From contig NC_057792.1 of NCBI RefSeq assembly GCF_014905175.1, positions 7,874,001 through 7,938,000 of the forward strand: a stretch of DNA of 64,000 nucleotides, given 5' to 3'. The notes under the pieces were generated by a model. It was given only the letters and a program-made list of their open reading frames with translations. It searched no databases and was not told where the DNA came from. Each line of letters starts with the position of its first letter. Position 1 is the stretch's first letter. Of the stretch, positions 42,201 to 46,196 are shown one piece after another. This stretch comes from Aphidius gifuensis. Lineage: Eukaryota; Arthropoda; Insecta; Hymenoptera; Braconidae. Position numbers and translations under genes: made by a program.

Positions 42201-43117
42201 ATAATCTTAGGTAACAAATATAAAAATAAATCAAAGCATCGTAATTTGAATTAATTTTTTTCTCAATTATTTTCCTCATTATTTTTTTAATTAAAAAAAT
42301 GAAAATTTATTCTGTAATTTAAAAAAAAAAAATTATGGTTTTAGAATTTTTGTTATGTGGAATAATAAAAATTTAAAATTGTTATTTGTTCAACAATTTT
42401 TGTTTGGAGCATAACAAATTTTGTTAAACAGCATGACAATTTTTACTCTACCCGATAAACAAAAACTATATAACCAGTAGAAAAAATACTGTCCTCTATA
42501 TACTTTGCTGTGCGGCAAAACAATTTTTCTCCTGTTTTCTCAACAATTTTTGTTTTTTCTCCGTGTAGAACAAATTTCCGTTCAGGATGAACCGATATTG
42601 ATATTGAAAAAACACATGCAATGATATTATGATGACATTATAATAAACAATATACCTGTGCATTTGAGCTTCTTTCGGGCTTCATCACCTCCGTGATAAC
42701 AGTCGTTTTTTCCGTCACACAGTCTCGACAACTCGAGCAATTGTAAAACTTCAGTCGATTCATTGACCTGACATCCAAAGTATCCATCTTCTAGATTTAG
42801 AAAAAATACTTTTTTTTGTCCTCGTTTGATTCTTTGTGAAGAATCAACCTAAATAAGTAAATATTAACATTGAAATAATGAAATACGTACGTGTATTTAT
42901 TAATTTAATTTTAGATCGGACTAAATCATCAATAATATATACAAACATCTACAAATATTTACATCTAAAAAAATATATTCAACAAAAAATATAGTTAAAA
43001 ATTATTTTAGAAAGACAAAAAATTTTTTCATGATTGCACACATTGAAATTTTTTTTTATTACTTACTGGAAATGAGGCCAGAAGAATCCACGTCAACAAC
43101 GGCCAAAGATATTTCAT
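1..43117 (-). CDS. dpy: dumpy: giant extracellular EGF/DPY-repeat protein, 5' (N-terminal) part, 49 exons, continues beyond position 1
   Basis: I traced 49 coding exons on the minus strand by frame, GT/AG sites and phase agreement; together they encode about 9,058 residues and the gene is cut by the window start. Domain order is signal peptide, RIKR basic site, LDLa-like segment, calcium-binding EGF domains (DxDEC or DxNEC starts), long mixed EGF and short cysteine-rich stretches, then many EGF-DPY-EGF modules. The module pattern is NPCxPSPCGPNxxC, then RPEC, then a DPY core of DCxxxxACxxxKCxDPC, then CGxNAxC and GDPFxxC. This combination is characteristic of insect Dumpy, a very large apical matrix protein that in Drosophila links epidermal, tendon and tracheal cells to cuticle; that role is family knowledge. 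The C-terminal ZP domain and membrane anchor of the family are not in the window. The only anomaly is a frame-broken exon-like sequence at 35534-35630, which I left out. Confidence in identity is high; individual splice sites are predictions. Confidence 0.93.
473..775 (-). CDS. dpy: dumpy exon 49: one EGF-DPY-EGF module
   Basis: 101 residues, ENKPTNPCNPTPCGP to GDPFTRC, DPY DCLPNKACTGQKCRDPC. Phase 1 both ends (CTGCAG; AAGT|GTAAGA). Confidence 0.9.
858..1493 (-). CDS. dpy: dumpy exon 48: two fused EGF-DPY-EGF modules
   Basis: 212 residues, NSPMLGPNQNPCVPSPCG to NALIKCEEVK. DPY cores DCPSNQTCMNLKCKNPC and DCQVDKACVKNKCIDPC. The AAAG|GTATAA donor is preferred to a weaker in-frame one farther on, because it matches the usual module end. 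Confidence 0.9.
1560..2201 (-). CDS. dpy: dumpy exon 47: two fused EGF-DPY-EGF modules
   Basis: 214 residues, SNLELSQSNPCLPSPCG to GNSFTQC. DPY cores DCRTDQSCINSKCQNPC and ECPPSLACIQQKCVDPC. Phase 1 both ends; donor TTAA|GTAAGT. Confidence 0.92.
2282..2599 (-). CDS. dpy: dumpy exon 46: one EGF-DPY-EGF module
   Basis: 106 residues, LEEPTIFDPCQSSPCG to GDPFSQC, DPY DCPADRVCINLHCQNPC. Phase 1 both ends; donor CAAT|GTAAGC. Confidence 0.9.
2707..3012 (-). CDS. dpy: dumpy exon 45: one EGF-DPY-EGF module
   Basis: 102 residues, EIIRFNPCNPSPCGP to GDPFVMC, DPY ECSLTETCNNQKCSNPC. Phase 1 both ends (TTCTAG; AAAT|GTAAGA). Confidence 0.9.
3013..3779 (-). other. dumpy intron 44 with purine-rich tract
   Basis: 767 nt. 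A purine-rich stretch (AAAGAAAAG and GAAGAAAGTG repeats) lies at about 3420-3620 on the + strand and accounts for the open frame there; it is not a gene. Confidence 0.7.
3780..4412 (-). CDS. dpy: dumpy exon 44: two fused EGF-DPY-EGF modules
   Basis: 211 residues, LYTSTEISKPQDPC to GTAFILC. DPY cores ECSSNLACVREKCRDPC and DCSERLACIKNKCQDPC. Phase 1 both ends; donor CAAG|GTATGT. Confidence 0.92.
4514..4828 (-). CDS. dpy: dumpy exon 43: one EGF-DPY-EGF module
   Basis: 105 residues, APQAEIQPPCSESPCG to GDPFKVC, DPY ECPSDKACIKRKCVDPC. Phase 1 both ends; donor CCAC|GTAAGT. Confidence 0.9.
4937..5575 (-). CDS. dpy: dumpy exon 42: two fused EGF-DPY-EGF modules
   Basis: 213 residues; linker PEKAPEQVNPC, DPY CTSNYACINKKCRDPC, second linker KKKMEYVQIQPC and DPY DCPSDRTCINSKCIDPC, ending GNPYRHC. 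Donor AAGG|GTAAAA lies before a long A-tract. Phase 1 both ends. Confidence 0.92.
5912..6514 (-). CDS. dpy: dumpy exon 41: two fused EGF-DPY-EGF modules
   Basis: 201 residues: module one IEAETDPCNPSPCG to GNAFTRC, linker TLSRTIETSPC, module two to GDPFVYC. DPY cores ECNRNMTCIRNKCQDPC and DCSRSEACTNQKCLNPC. Double length suggests loss of one intron. Confidence 0.92.
6664..6993 (-). CDS. dpy: dumpy exon 40: one EGF-DPY-EGF module
   Basis: 110 residues, NIYAMKRPIDPCQPNPCG to GDPFTEC, DPY CSSILSCIRQKCRDPC. Phase 1 both ends; donor CAAA|GTAAGA. Confidence 0.9.
7081..7392 (-). CDS. dpy: dumpy exon 39: one EGF-DPY-EGF module
   Basis: 104 residues, LNENRIDDPCETSPCG to GDPFTNCFPI, DPY DCPSNRACVNQKCINPC. 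Two donors 3 nt apart fit the frame (ATAA|GTGGTA, and one ending at 7078); either gives phase 1. Confidence 0.85.
7453..7767 (-). CDS. dpy: dumpy exon 38: one EGF-DPY-EGF module
   Basis: 105 residues, KLVLTSPCTPTPCG to GDPFAYC, DPY DCVPTRSCVGSKCIDPC. The intron to exon 39 is only 60 nt. Phase 1 both ends. Confidence 0.9.
8214..8531 (-). CDS. dpy: dumpy exon 37: one EGF-DPY-EGF module
   Basis: 106 residues, LDTQPEPVNLCSPSPCG to GDPFIQC, DPY DCDIKLVCIDKKCKDPC. Phase 1 both ends; donor CAAA|GTAAGT. Confidence 0.9.
8612..8917 (-). CDS. dpy: dumpy exon 36: one EGF-DPY-EGF module
   Basis: 102 residues, HTVTNPCNPSPCGP to GDPFVAC, DPY DCSENETCINQKCRNPC. Phase 1 both ends. Confidence 0.9.
8995..9300 (-). 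CDS. dpy: dumpy exon 35: one EGF-DPY-EGF module
   Basis: 102 residues, PEADTNKDLCDLSPCG to GNAFLEC, DPY DCPLEMACTQNKCRKVC, where the usual DPC end is KVC. Phase 1 both ends; donor GAGA|GTAAAC. Confidence 0.9.
9374..9703 (-). CDS. dpy: dumpy exon 34: one EGF-DPY-EGF module
   Basis: 110 residues, linker NLLPNLKPSGNPC, DPY DCPRYQACMKQKCGDPC, ending GDPFSNC. Separated from exon 33 by an intron of only 69 nt. Phase 1 both ends. Confidence 0.9.
9773..10078 (-). CDS. dpy: dumpy exon 33: one EGF-DPY-EGF module
   Basis: 102 residues, EKSVKPCDPSPCGP to GNPFTEC, DPY DCPRDRACINLKCINPC. The reading frame is open further upstream, but TTTAG at 10079-10083 is the only nearby acceptor in the right phase. 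Confidence 0.88.
10210..10539 (-). CDS. dpy: dumpy exon 32: one EGF-DPY-EGF module
   Basis: 110 residues; the linker EKIHHHK is histidine-rich, followed by CIPSPCG, DPY DCPPSLACFAMKCKNPC and a final EGF with GDPLRLC. Phase 1 both ends; donor AATG|GTAAAA. Confidence 0.9.
10609..10923 (-). CDS. dpy: dumpy exon 31: one EGF-DPY-EGF module
   Basis: 105 residues, SEKPVLKNTCQPSPCG to GDPFIEC, DPY core QCSSHLACINQKCRDPC. Phase 1 both ends. Confidence 0.9.
11105..11410 (-). CDS. dpy: dumpy exon 30: one EGF-DPY-EGF module
   Basis: 102 residues, EPIISDPCQPSPCGP to GDPFIRC, DPY core DCPQNQACNNMKCINPC. Phase 1 both ends (AAATAG; ATTT|GTAAGA). Confidence 0.9.
11488..11793 (-). CDS. dpy: dumpy exon 29: one EGF-DPY-EGF module
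   Basis: 102 residues, PATTMPNDLCNPSPCG to GNAFILC, with DPY core DCPQKFACIQNKCKNPC. The last EGF has GNAF instead of GDPF. Phase 1 both ends. Confidence 0.9.
11950..12288 (-). CDS. dpy: dumpy exon 28: one EGF-DPY-EGF module with long linker
   Basis: 113 residues; the linker YFPKDSSNQISPKNPC is longer than usual, then EGF (LVNPCG), DPY (DCPMNLVCYKEKCQNPC) and EGF to GDPFSRC. Phase 1 both ends. Confidence 0.9.
12359..12670 (-). CDS. dpy: dumpy exon 27: one EGF-DPY-EGF module
   Basis: 104 residues, PRLPAIQPCQPSPCG to DPFVQCVELP, with DPY core CSDHFACISQKCVSPC. Phase 1 both ends (TGTTAG; CCTT|GTAAGT). Confidence 0.9.
13072..13392 (-). CDS. dpy: dumpy exon 26: one EGF-DPY-EGF module
   Basis: 107 residues: linker ETLPETRNPC, EGF (SPSPCGKNAIC), RPEC-type junction, DPY (CLSYLACINTKCRDPC) and EGF to GDPFKRC. 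Starts the single-module exon series. Phase 1 both ends; donor GCAC|GTAAGC. Confidence 0.9.
13393..14107 (-). other. dumpy intron 25, nothing recognised
   Basis: 715 nt between the large fused exon 25 and the first single-module exon. AT-rich, no coding signal. Confidence 0.7.
14108..16676 (-). CDS. dpy: dumpy exon 25: large fused exon of EGF-DPY-EGF modules
   Basis: About 856 residues (5075-5930), IAQPIEPPSHPC to NPVEKG. Eight consecutive EGF-DPY-EGF modules separated by short linkers such as RTVTEAPITDPC. Equivalent modules downstream sit on separate exons, so introns were probably lost here. Starts phase 0, ends phase 1 at AAGG|GTGAGT. Confidence 0.93.
16677..17299 (-). other. dumpy intron 24, nothing recognised
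   Basis: 623 nt of AT-rich sequence between the two large linked exons; it is a phase 0 intron. Confidence 0.7.
17300..20658 (-). CDS. dpy: dumpy exon 24: large fused exon of EGF and EGF-DPY-EGF modules
   Basis: About 1,120 residues (3955-5074). It opens IPEGDTCSGNPCG with several EGF domains without DPY, then about seven EGF-DPY-EGF modules (for example ECLISQECTIDQAC and ECLVSSDCAPHLSC). It ends in phase 0 at CAAAAG|GTGAGG, which only fits exon 25, so the two large exons are linked. Confidence 0.93.
20731..21054 (-). CDS. dpy: dumpy exon 23: DPY plus two EGF
   Basis: 108 residues: VSSVGDVCQYNEDCPPEKLC, RRCINPC, an EGF to QVSC and an EGF to GNPFEHC. The CTCCAG acceptor, not the nearer TCTAG, is the one that keeps the frame. 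Donor TGTA|GTAAGT. Confidence 0.88.
21269..21451 (-). CDS. dpy: dumpy exon 22: DPY plus EGF
   Basis: 61 residues: AGCTSDRDCEMTETC, CQDPC, then an EGF from NPCVAHAVC to GNGFSFC. Phase 1 both ends (CTTTAG; CCAG|GTAAAA). Confidence 0.88.
21737..21814 (-). CDS. dpy: dumpy exon 21: small exon completing the cysteine unit
   Basis: 26 residues, NDDKSLDCGYC then GHQCDRATKTC. At 78 nt it is the second-smallest coding exon in the window. Phase 1 both ends; acceptor TTTCAAG, donor AAAG|GTATGT. Confidence 0.82.
22182..22325 (-). CDS. dpy: dumpy exon 20: DPY unit and half EGF
   Basis: 48 residues: DVKCVTHDECSSQLAC, then DRQCLNPC (DPY core), then NPCNYVEDC and DHRPVC. Phase 1 both ends (TCATAG; CAGA|GTAAGT). 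Confidence 0.88.
22326..23926 (-). other. dumpy intron 19, no gene seen
   Basis: About 1.6 kb of AT-rich sequence. I find no EGF-like coding sequence, repeat arms or RNA gene in it. Confidence 0.7.
23927..24769 (-). CDS. dpy: dumpy exon 19: DPY units with EGF-like spacers
   Basis: 281 residues, starting ERECTSDKECPSEKAC and ending YGCMKG. Alternating DPY cores (CTEDSDCPENLAC, CSRDFDCPSNAAC, CLRDSGCSAELAC) with divergent EGFs. The acceptor (AATATAG) lies behind an A/C-rich rather than pyrimidine-rich tract, so it may be weak; the donor is AAAG|GTAAAC. Flanked by the two longest introns of the central part. Confidence 0.88.
24770..26146 (-). other. dumpy intron 18, no gene seen
   Basis: About 1.4 kb. 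The part next to exon 19 is a simple-sequence GTT/T-rich (+ strand) tract with a long poly-T run near 24852-24868; the remainder is plain AT-rich sequence. Confidence 0.7.
26147..26284 (-). CDS. dpy: dumpy exon 18: one EGF-like domain
   Basis: 46 residues, starting SADKSALDCRTIGCGKGAEC and ending DVECKT, a single EGF-like domain. Acceptor CTTCAG, donor ACAG|GTCAGT, phase 1. Confidence 0.9.
26344..26586 (-). CDS. dpy: dumpy exon 17: two EGF-like domains
   Basis: 81 residues, from GSDQCLRHPCGINAQC through GDLCRDTSCGVNAAC to GDPMHAC. Phase 1 both ends; donor GCAT|GTAAGT. Confidence 0.9.
26684..29397 (-). CDS. dpy: dumpy exon 16: large exon rich in short four-to-six-cysteine units
   Basis: About 905 residues (2399-3303), starting SNTTCPDYQFC after a long pyrimidine tract. 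EGF domains alternate with runs of DPY-like units lacking EGF partners, for example around CRLDNDCFLGHIC, CRADEDCNGNEAC and CRGDSDCLNDERC. It ends NCKPG at CCAG|GTAATT, phase 1. Confidence 0.92.
29578..33328 (-). CDS. dpy: dumpy exon 15: largest exon, mixed EGF, cbEGF and DPY-like units
   Basis: About 1,250 residues (1149-2398). It opens LLKFIGTRIPIEPPKC and continues with EGF pairs, cbEGF domains (DVNECNGNACG, DLDECLEHPCHP, DVDECLQKPCHP) and runs of short cysteine units such as CSEGEKC and CQSDQTCHNGIC. The preceding intron is only 60 nt; the CAG acceptor was chosen because an upstream AG leads straight into a stop. It ends TGCAG|GTATAA in phase 2, the only phase-2 junction found. Confidence 0.92.
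33389..34774 (-). CDS. dpy: dumpy exon 14: large exon of EGF and calcium-binding EGF domains
   Basis: 462 residues (about 687-1148). It starts HPCEDVSCGPNAHC and includes cbEGF domains at DINECAVNPCPP, DIDECMEHRDKLACG, DIDECAEGRQVCG and NVNECANNPCG, with intervening short units such as CTNDHECKPNEKC. It ends after NNEC at TCAC|GTAAGT, phase 1. Confidence 0.93.
35163..35396 (-). CDS. dpy: dumpy exon 13: calcium-binding EGF plus DPY-like segment
   Basis: 78 residues: a cbEGF from DVDECTRAGACG to DPYIKC, then VSCELDADCPGNAIC and RCLCPEPNVGNDC, a short cysteine-rich unit. Acceptor AAAG, donor GAC|GTAAGT, phase 1 both sides. Confidence 0.9.
35534..35630 (-). pseudogene. Decayed calcium-binding EGF exon between dumpy exons 11 and 13
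   Basis: An ATTCAG acceptor and a strong TTG|GTAAGT donor bracket a 97-nt sequence. It opens in the expected phase as DINECDVVNGP and, in another frame, closes as AFKQCI, exactly what should precede DVDEC in exon 13. The length is not a multiple of three, the opening frame hits a stop 17 codons in, and most EGF cysteines are missing. It looks like a cbEGF exon of about 120 nt that lost bases. Genuine decay with obligatory skipping, or an assembly error, are both possible; skipping keeps the frame. Confidence 0.7.
35869..35991 (-). CDS. dpy: dumpy exon 11: EGF-like domain
   Basis: 41 residues from APCDEVTCGEHAYC to DISVGCV, one EGF-like domain without a DxNEC start. Phase 1 both ends (TTTTAG; GTTG|GTAAGT). 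Because exon 13 also starts in phase 1 with DVDEC, direct joining of exon 11 to exon 13 preserves the frame. Confidence 0.88.
36264..36501 (-). CDS. dpy: dumpy exon 10: EGF plus calcium-binding EGF
   Basis: It begins TDVTTLCKTNFDCVNNAEC, a short DPY/EGF-like piece, then a cbEGF from DLNECTTNPCGP to the TPPHISC end. Acceptor TATGTAG, phase 0; donor AAAG|GTATAT, phase 1. Confidence 0.88.
36935..37068 (-). CDS. dpy: dumpy exon 9: one calcium-binding EGF domain
   Basis: It begins DIDECSVLENPCG and ends at TVACDQ in phase 0 (GATCAG|GTTTGT). The phase 0 end matches only exon 10, so exons 9 and 10 form a linked pair. Confidence 0.86.
37166..37285 (-). CDS. dpy: dumpy exon 8: one calcium-binding EGF domain
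   Basis: 40 residues, NVDECKKNPCGENAEC to GDPFKAC: one cbEGF with an NVDEC start and DTVGSFIC core. Phase 1 to phase 1, so it can be skipped in frame. Confidence 0.9.
37402..37647 (-). CDS. dpy: dumpy exon 7: two calcium-binding EGF domains
   Basis: Two cbEGF domains beginning DINECKLNNPCG and DINECSRNNACA. The donor is GAAA|GTCAGT, weaker than its neighbours, chosen because it keeps phase 1 and joins NVDEC in exon 8. Confidence 0.85.
37916..38165 (-). CDS. dpy: dumpy exon 6: two calcium-binding EGF domains
   Basis: It begins CYDINEC, whose first Cys closes the EGF begun in exon 5, and carries two cbEGF domains (DINECEHNNTCG and DINECTRSPCG). It runs from TTTTCAG (phase 0) to CACG|GTATTT (phase 1). 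Confidence 0.9.
38166..39183 (-). other. dumpy intron 5, no gene seen
   Basis: About 1 kb, AT-rich with homopolymer T tracts on the + strand. The open frame at 38760-38942 is low-complexity Phe/Leu and not a credible gene. Confidence 0.7.
39184..39431 (-). CDS. dpy: dumpy exon 5: two calcium-binding EGF domains
   Basis: 83 residues with two cbEGF domains, starting DINECDDPALASRC and DINECELPNACG. The second domain's last cysteine is supplied by the next exon. Unusually for this gene the exon ends in phase 0 (GAGAGG|GTATGT), matching the phase 0 start of exon 6. Confidence 0.88.
39638..39754 (-). CDS. dpy: dumpy exon 4: one calcium-binding EGF domain
   Basis: 39 residues from DENECKSKPC to KGDGFSC: a complete cbEGF with an acidic DENEC start and an NTLGSFDC core. 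It is one domain per exon, phase 1 to phase 1, bounded by TTCTAG and GAAG|GTAAAA. Confidence 0.9.
40087..40191 (-). CDS. dpy: dumpy exon 3: short EGF-like segment
   Basis: Encodes 35 residues starting DDCTKEDGTKCQNGVC and ending GFGGCNCQEP. The spacing of six cysteines is EGF-like and lacks a calcium-binding DxNEC start. Flanked by TTTCAG and CAG|GTAAAT; phase 1 on both sides. Confidence 0.85.
41675..42567. mobile_element. Non-autonomous inverted-repeat element (TA-flanked, MITE-like) in dumpy intron 2
   Basis: TACACGGAGAAAA at 41675-41687 is mirrored by TTTTCTCCGTGTA at 42555-42567. If the outer TA is the target duplication, the repeat proper begins CACGGAGAAAA, as in Tc1/mariner-type elements. 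About 890 bp, no transposase frame, with a strong internal hairpin at 42080-42195. Confidence 0.65.
42080..42195. repeat. Long imperfect hairpin inside the intron 2 element
   Basis: The left arm (about 42080-42130, containing GGTAATAATGTGTGAATTTCC) pairs with the right arm (about 42145-42195, containing GGAAATTCACACATTATTCC) around a short C-rich loop. Arms are roughly 50 nt with few mismatches. Confidence 0.75.
42656..42848 (-). CDS. dpy: dumpy exon 2: RIKR basic site and LDLa-like segment
   Basis: Residues 18-81. It starts VDSSQRIKRG, giving an R-x-K-R furin-type site at residues 23-26, just after the signal peptide. DGYFGC, then LCDGKNDC and GGDEA follow, resembling the second half of an LDL-receptor class A domain (CDGxxDCxxGxDE). 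The acceptor is TTTAG and the donor ACAG|GTATAT, phase 1. Confidence 0.85.
43067..43117 (-). CDS. dpy: dumpy exon 1: start codon and signal peptide
   Basis: Encodes MKYLWPLLTWILLASFP, residues 1-17: a Lys near the start, a hydrophobic core, and a small/polar end, as in a signal peptide. The exon ends at TCCA|GTAAGT in phase 0. A TTTCAG acceptor 5 nt upstream of the ATG implies a separate leader exon. I chose this ATG because the LDLa-like exon 2 joins it in frame and no EGF-coding sequence lies upstream. Confidence 0.85.
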
Positions 43118-43375
43118 CTTTGCTGAAATTATATTAAATAAAAAAATACAATTAATACATTTATATTCCAATTAACAATAAGCCTCAGGCGATTTTCCAA
43201 TAAAAAAAAAAAAGTTAAATGAGAATAAATTAGTCTATATAAATATCACTTGATACATTCTTGAGTTTACACTTTATCACATGTCGTCGCCCATTGATTC
43301 ACAAGCAATCGGCCCACGTGTTTAACGACTCAGCTGGCAATAAACTATAGTTTTCTGTTTCAATATATATACAAA
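43118..43375 (-). promoter_or_regulatory. dpy: Putative dumpy 5' leader, leader intron and core promoter
   Basis: On the minus strand TTTCAG ends at 43123, leaving CAAAG before the ATG: a leader-intron acceptor. A possible donor GTAAAC is at 43270-43265. A TATA-like TATATATA is at 43371-43362, so transcription could start near 43335, giving a short leader exon. E-boxes CAGCTG (43331-43336) and CACGTG (43315-43320) lie in this stretch. The acceptor is convincing; the TATA and start are inference, and the real leader exon could be farther upstream. Confidence 0.4.
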
Positions 43376-43399
43376 CTAATAACTCATGGACTTCATATT

Positions 43400-46196
43400 C
43401 ATTTGCGTTCATTTCAAGATGAACAAACAAAGAAATGGAAAAAAATTATGTTTATTAGATAATTTGTAGAAAAGTAGTTGGAAGAAAAAAAAAAACAAAA
43501 CTCATCAGACTGTTTTTGCTCTTTAAGATAGGAAGAAAAGATAAGCTAAAGAATGTTTTGAAAATATATATAAGTAATAGAAAAGAATAAAAGATAAAGA
43601 TATAAATAGTAAGTAGTTTATGAAAAAACTTTGAAAAGCAAATTTAACAACTGGTTTATTTAAGAAATAATAACATTATGAATTAAAAGTTTTTTTCTTT
43701 CTTTTGTTTTTTTTTTTTTTTTGTTTTATTCAAATCGACAAATTGTCAAATATTCAACTTATAATTTTGGTATGTCAGGTATGTAGAAGTGCCACCATAA
43801 CCGATACGATACGATTATATATTATAAGAACTAGATTTACTCAAATGTTTTATTTTTTAATTCCATTGGTTTATAAAACTTGAGTAAGTTTTCATGATGA
43901 AAAAATAACATACATGAGTTTTATACTTTTGTATTGTACATTTTTTTTAAATTAATTTTTTGAAGTGAAATTTCTTTTCACAGAGTAGACAAAAAAGAAA
44001 ACTTTTTATTAAAATGGTGTTCTTTATTTATTCATTTACTGCAATCACAAAAAAACAACAATAAAAATGGAGACATAAAAATTATATGAATTCTCTTGAT
44101 CAAAGTAAGTAGAAGAAGAGAACAATAATTTTTTTTATTCAAAATTCCTATTATTATTATTATTATTGTTATTATTATTACTATTATCTTTGATTTTTTA
44201 TTTTTAGTTCTTTCGTGCAAAACATGCACATTTAAATATTTTTTGTATGTAAAAATCTTATAAGTCATATTACTACGAATTGACCATTTCCTTTCAAATA
44301 TATAAAAAAATTTATTTGAATCTTTCCATGGTTTTAATCTTAAGGAAGTTATACCTGCTACCGGATGCACGTGATGTGAAGTTGAATGCATCCACTATGC
44401 AGTTTATAAGAAAAAAAAATGAAAAAAAAAAGATATGACTATAAATGTCTGTCTATATTTGGTGATGTATTACCGTATTTAATTACCATATTGATGTCAC
44501 AATAATTGTAAATATATATTTATCTATTCATTCATTATTAAACACTCATCAGAAGTTTATTTTTCTCGGTCATAGATTAATGCAAAAATATAGCAACGTC
44601 CTACGTTTTGTTGTATATTATGGTCGAGGTCTAATGCATCTCTTCGAGCTTGACGAACGTTCTCGATCATTAAATTTAATATATTTATTCTAATATTTTT
44701 AAAATTAATTAAATTATAATTACATACGTATCATGATTGACACCTTTTTTTTCAACTAATTTTTAAAAGTTCGTTCACTTTATATTGTATTTTTCTAGAG
44801 TTGAAAACGGGTTTTTTTTTTAAATATTTAACCTTTTGGTGTACATAAGACGATATTCACATTAGTTTCTATCATTTGTTGAACATCTGCGGGCTAAAGA
44901 TAAATTTAAAGAAAAAAAAATTGTTGATAATAAAGAATAAAGTGTAATGGAGGAAAAAGAAAAGTAAAGAAAAAACATAATAAAGAATGTTAACCCTGAC
45001 GTAATTTATTTAAATCAGTACTGAGTCATGGAAGGTGATTTCGAAAGTTTATTAATGCAATTTGTATGAGCTATTTTCCACAATATTTTCCATAATAATG
45101 ACAACACGATTATTATAAATTATCATTAATTGATTTGATAGATTTAAAATAGGGTTGAATCACAGTTTTTTTTTTTTGCATTTTCGTATACGTTACCCCA
45201 ATAATCTGTTATAATTGATTTTTGTTTTTTGATCACTTTTTAATTGTGTAATTGCTAATTGAAAATCGAGTGGGAGAAGTTATAATTCAAACGCTCCGAA
45301 CATGCCCGAGCTATGTGACGTCACGATTCACGTTCCGAACTCATTCAAACTGATTGAAACCATAAATAATACAATACACTAATAATATAGCACGTAATAA
45401 AATTCACACATACAATACACACTCATCACACTTTATCTACTACTTATATTTGAACCGAGCGTGCACACCTAAAAAGCGGATTGTGATGTCACACCAATAA
45501 CAAAGCGTCTATAGGATCCTTCAACTTTTTAATTAACTTTGGAGCCTATAAATATATATTATTTATGGAGTCAAACAAATTTTGCATTTCTGAAAAAATT
45601 TTATTCAACTTATATTTAACAAAAACCATAAAAATTAATTTTGTTTTTAATTTTGGCACCAACCCTATCATTTATTGAATATTTTGTTATAATTTTAATG
45701 ATTTGTTCAAAGTCTTTAAATGTAAACATATATGTTTAAAACAGTTGCGAAAGTTCTGATAAAAATTAAAACGTTTTTAAATTAACAATATTCTCATTAA
45801 ACTTAATAAAGATTCAGAAATATAAAATTTATTTACCAATTAAATATCATAAATATACCATAAATTATTTATTACTACCTTTAAGTTCCCACGAATTTAA
45901 TACATCTAGAAAATATTTGAGCAATGTCGTGTTTCCATATTTGGATTGAAATGGTCACTTATATAAATGATGTGACTGATTAATAGCGATTGAATGAAAC
46001 AGAATTCAAGAATCGTCTTATAGTAATAATTTTTTATGATAATTTTATAATATTTCCAATTTGCGTTTTTTGCTATTCTCATTTTATTAGTTTTTTCTTG
46101 TATAACTAATATGAGAATTTCGAAAGAGATTATTTAATAATACAATTCTTCAAAGATAGACAATATTATATTTTTGGTAAGTATATATTATAAATT
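43400..46196. other. Upstream non-coding sequence
   Basis: AT-rich, no credible gene. It contains an ATT-type microsatellite at 44149-44190 and a GC-richer patch at about 45260-45500 with the palindrome GTGACGTCAC at 45315-45324. Confidence 0.7.
45315..45324. promoter_or_regulatory. Perfect CRE-like palindrome GTGACGTCAC
   Basis: Contains TGACGTCA, the consensus cAMP-response/bZIP site, about 2.2 kb upstream of the dumpy ATG. A one-mismatch relative, TGATGTCA, occurs near 45484-45491. Function is inference. Confidence 0.25.

Larger units (their letters stand above)
40192..42655 (-). other. dumpy intron 2 (longest intron)
   Basis: About 2.5 kb between the LDLa-like and first EGF exons. It holds the inverted-repeat element at 41675-42567. 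The rest has no coding signal; a somewhat GC-richer patch at 40970-41050 is the only compositional oddity. Confidence 0.8.

Noticed and set aside
43400..46196. A second protein-coding gene upstream of dumpy
   Set aside because: All open frames in the 20 kb are short, AT-driven and low-complexity; none shows a domain, apart from the LINE fragment.
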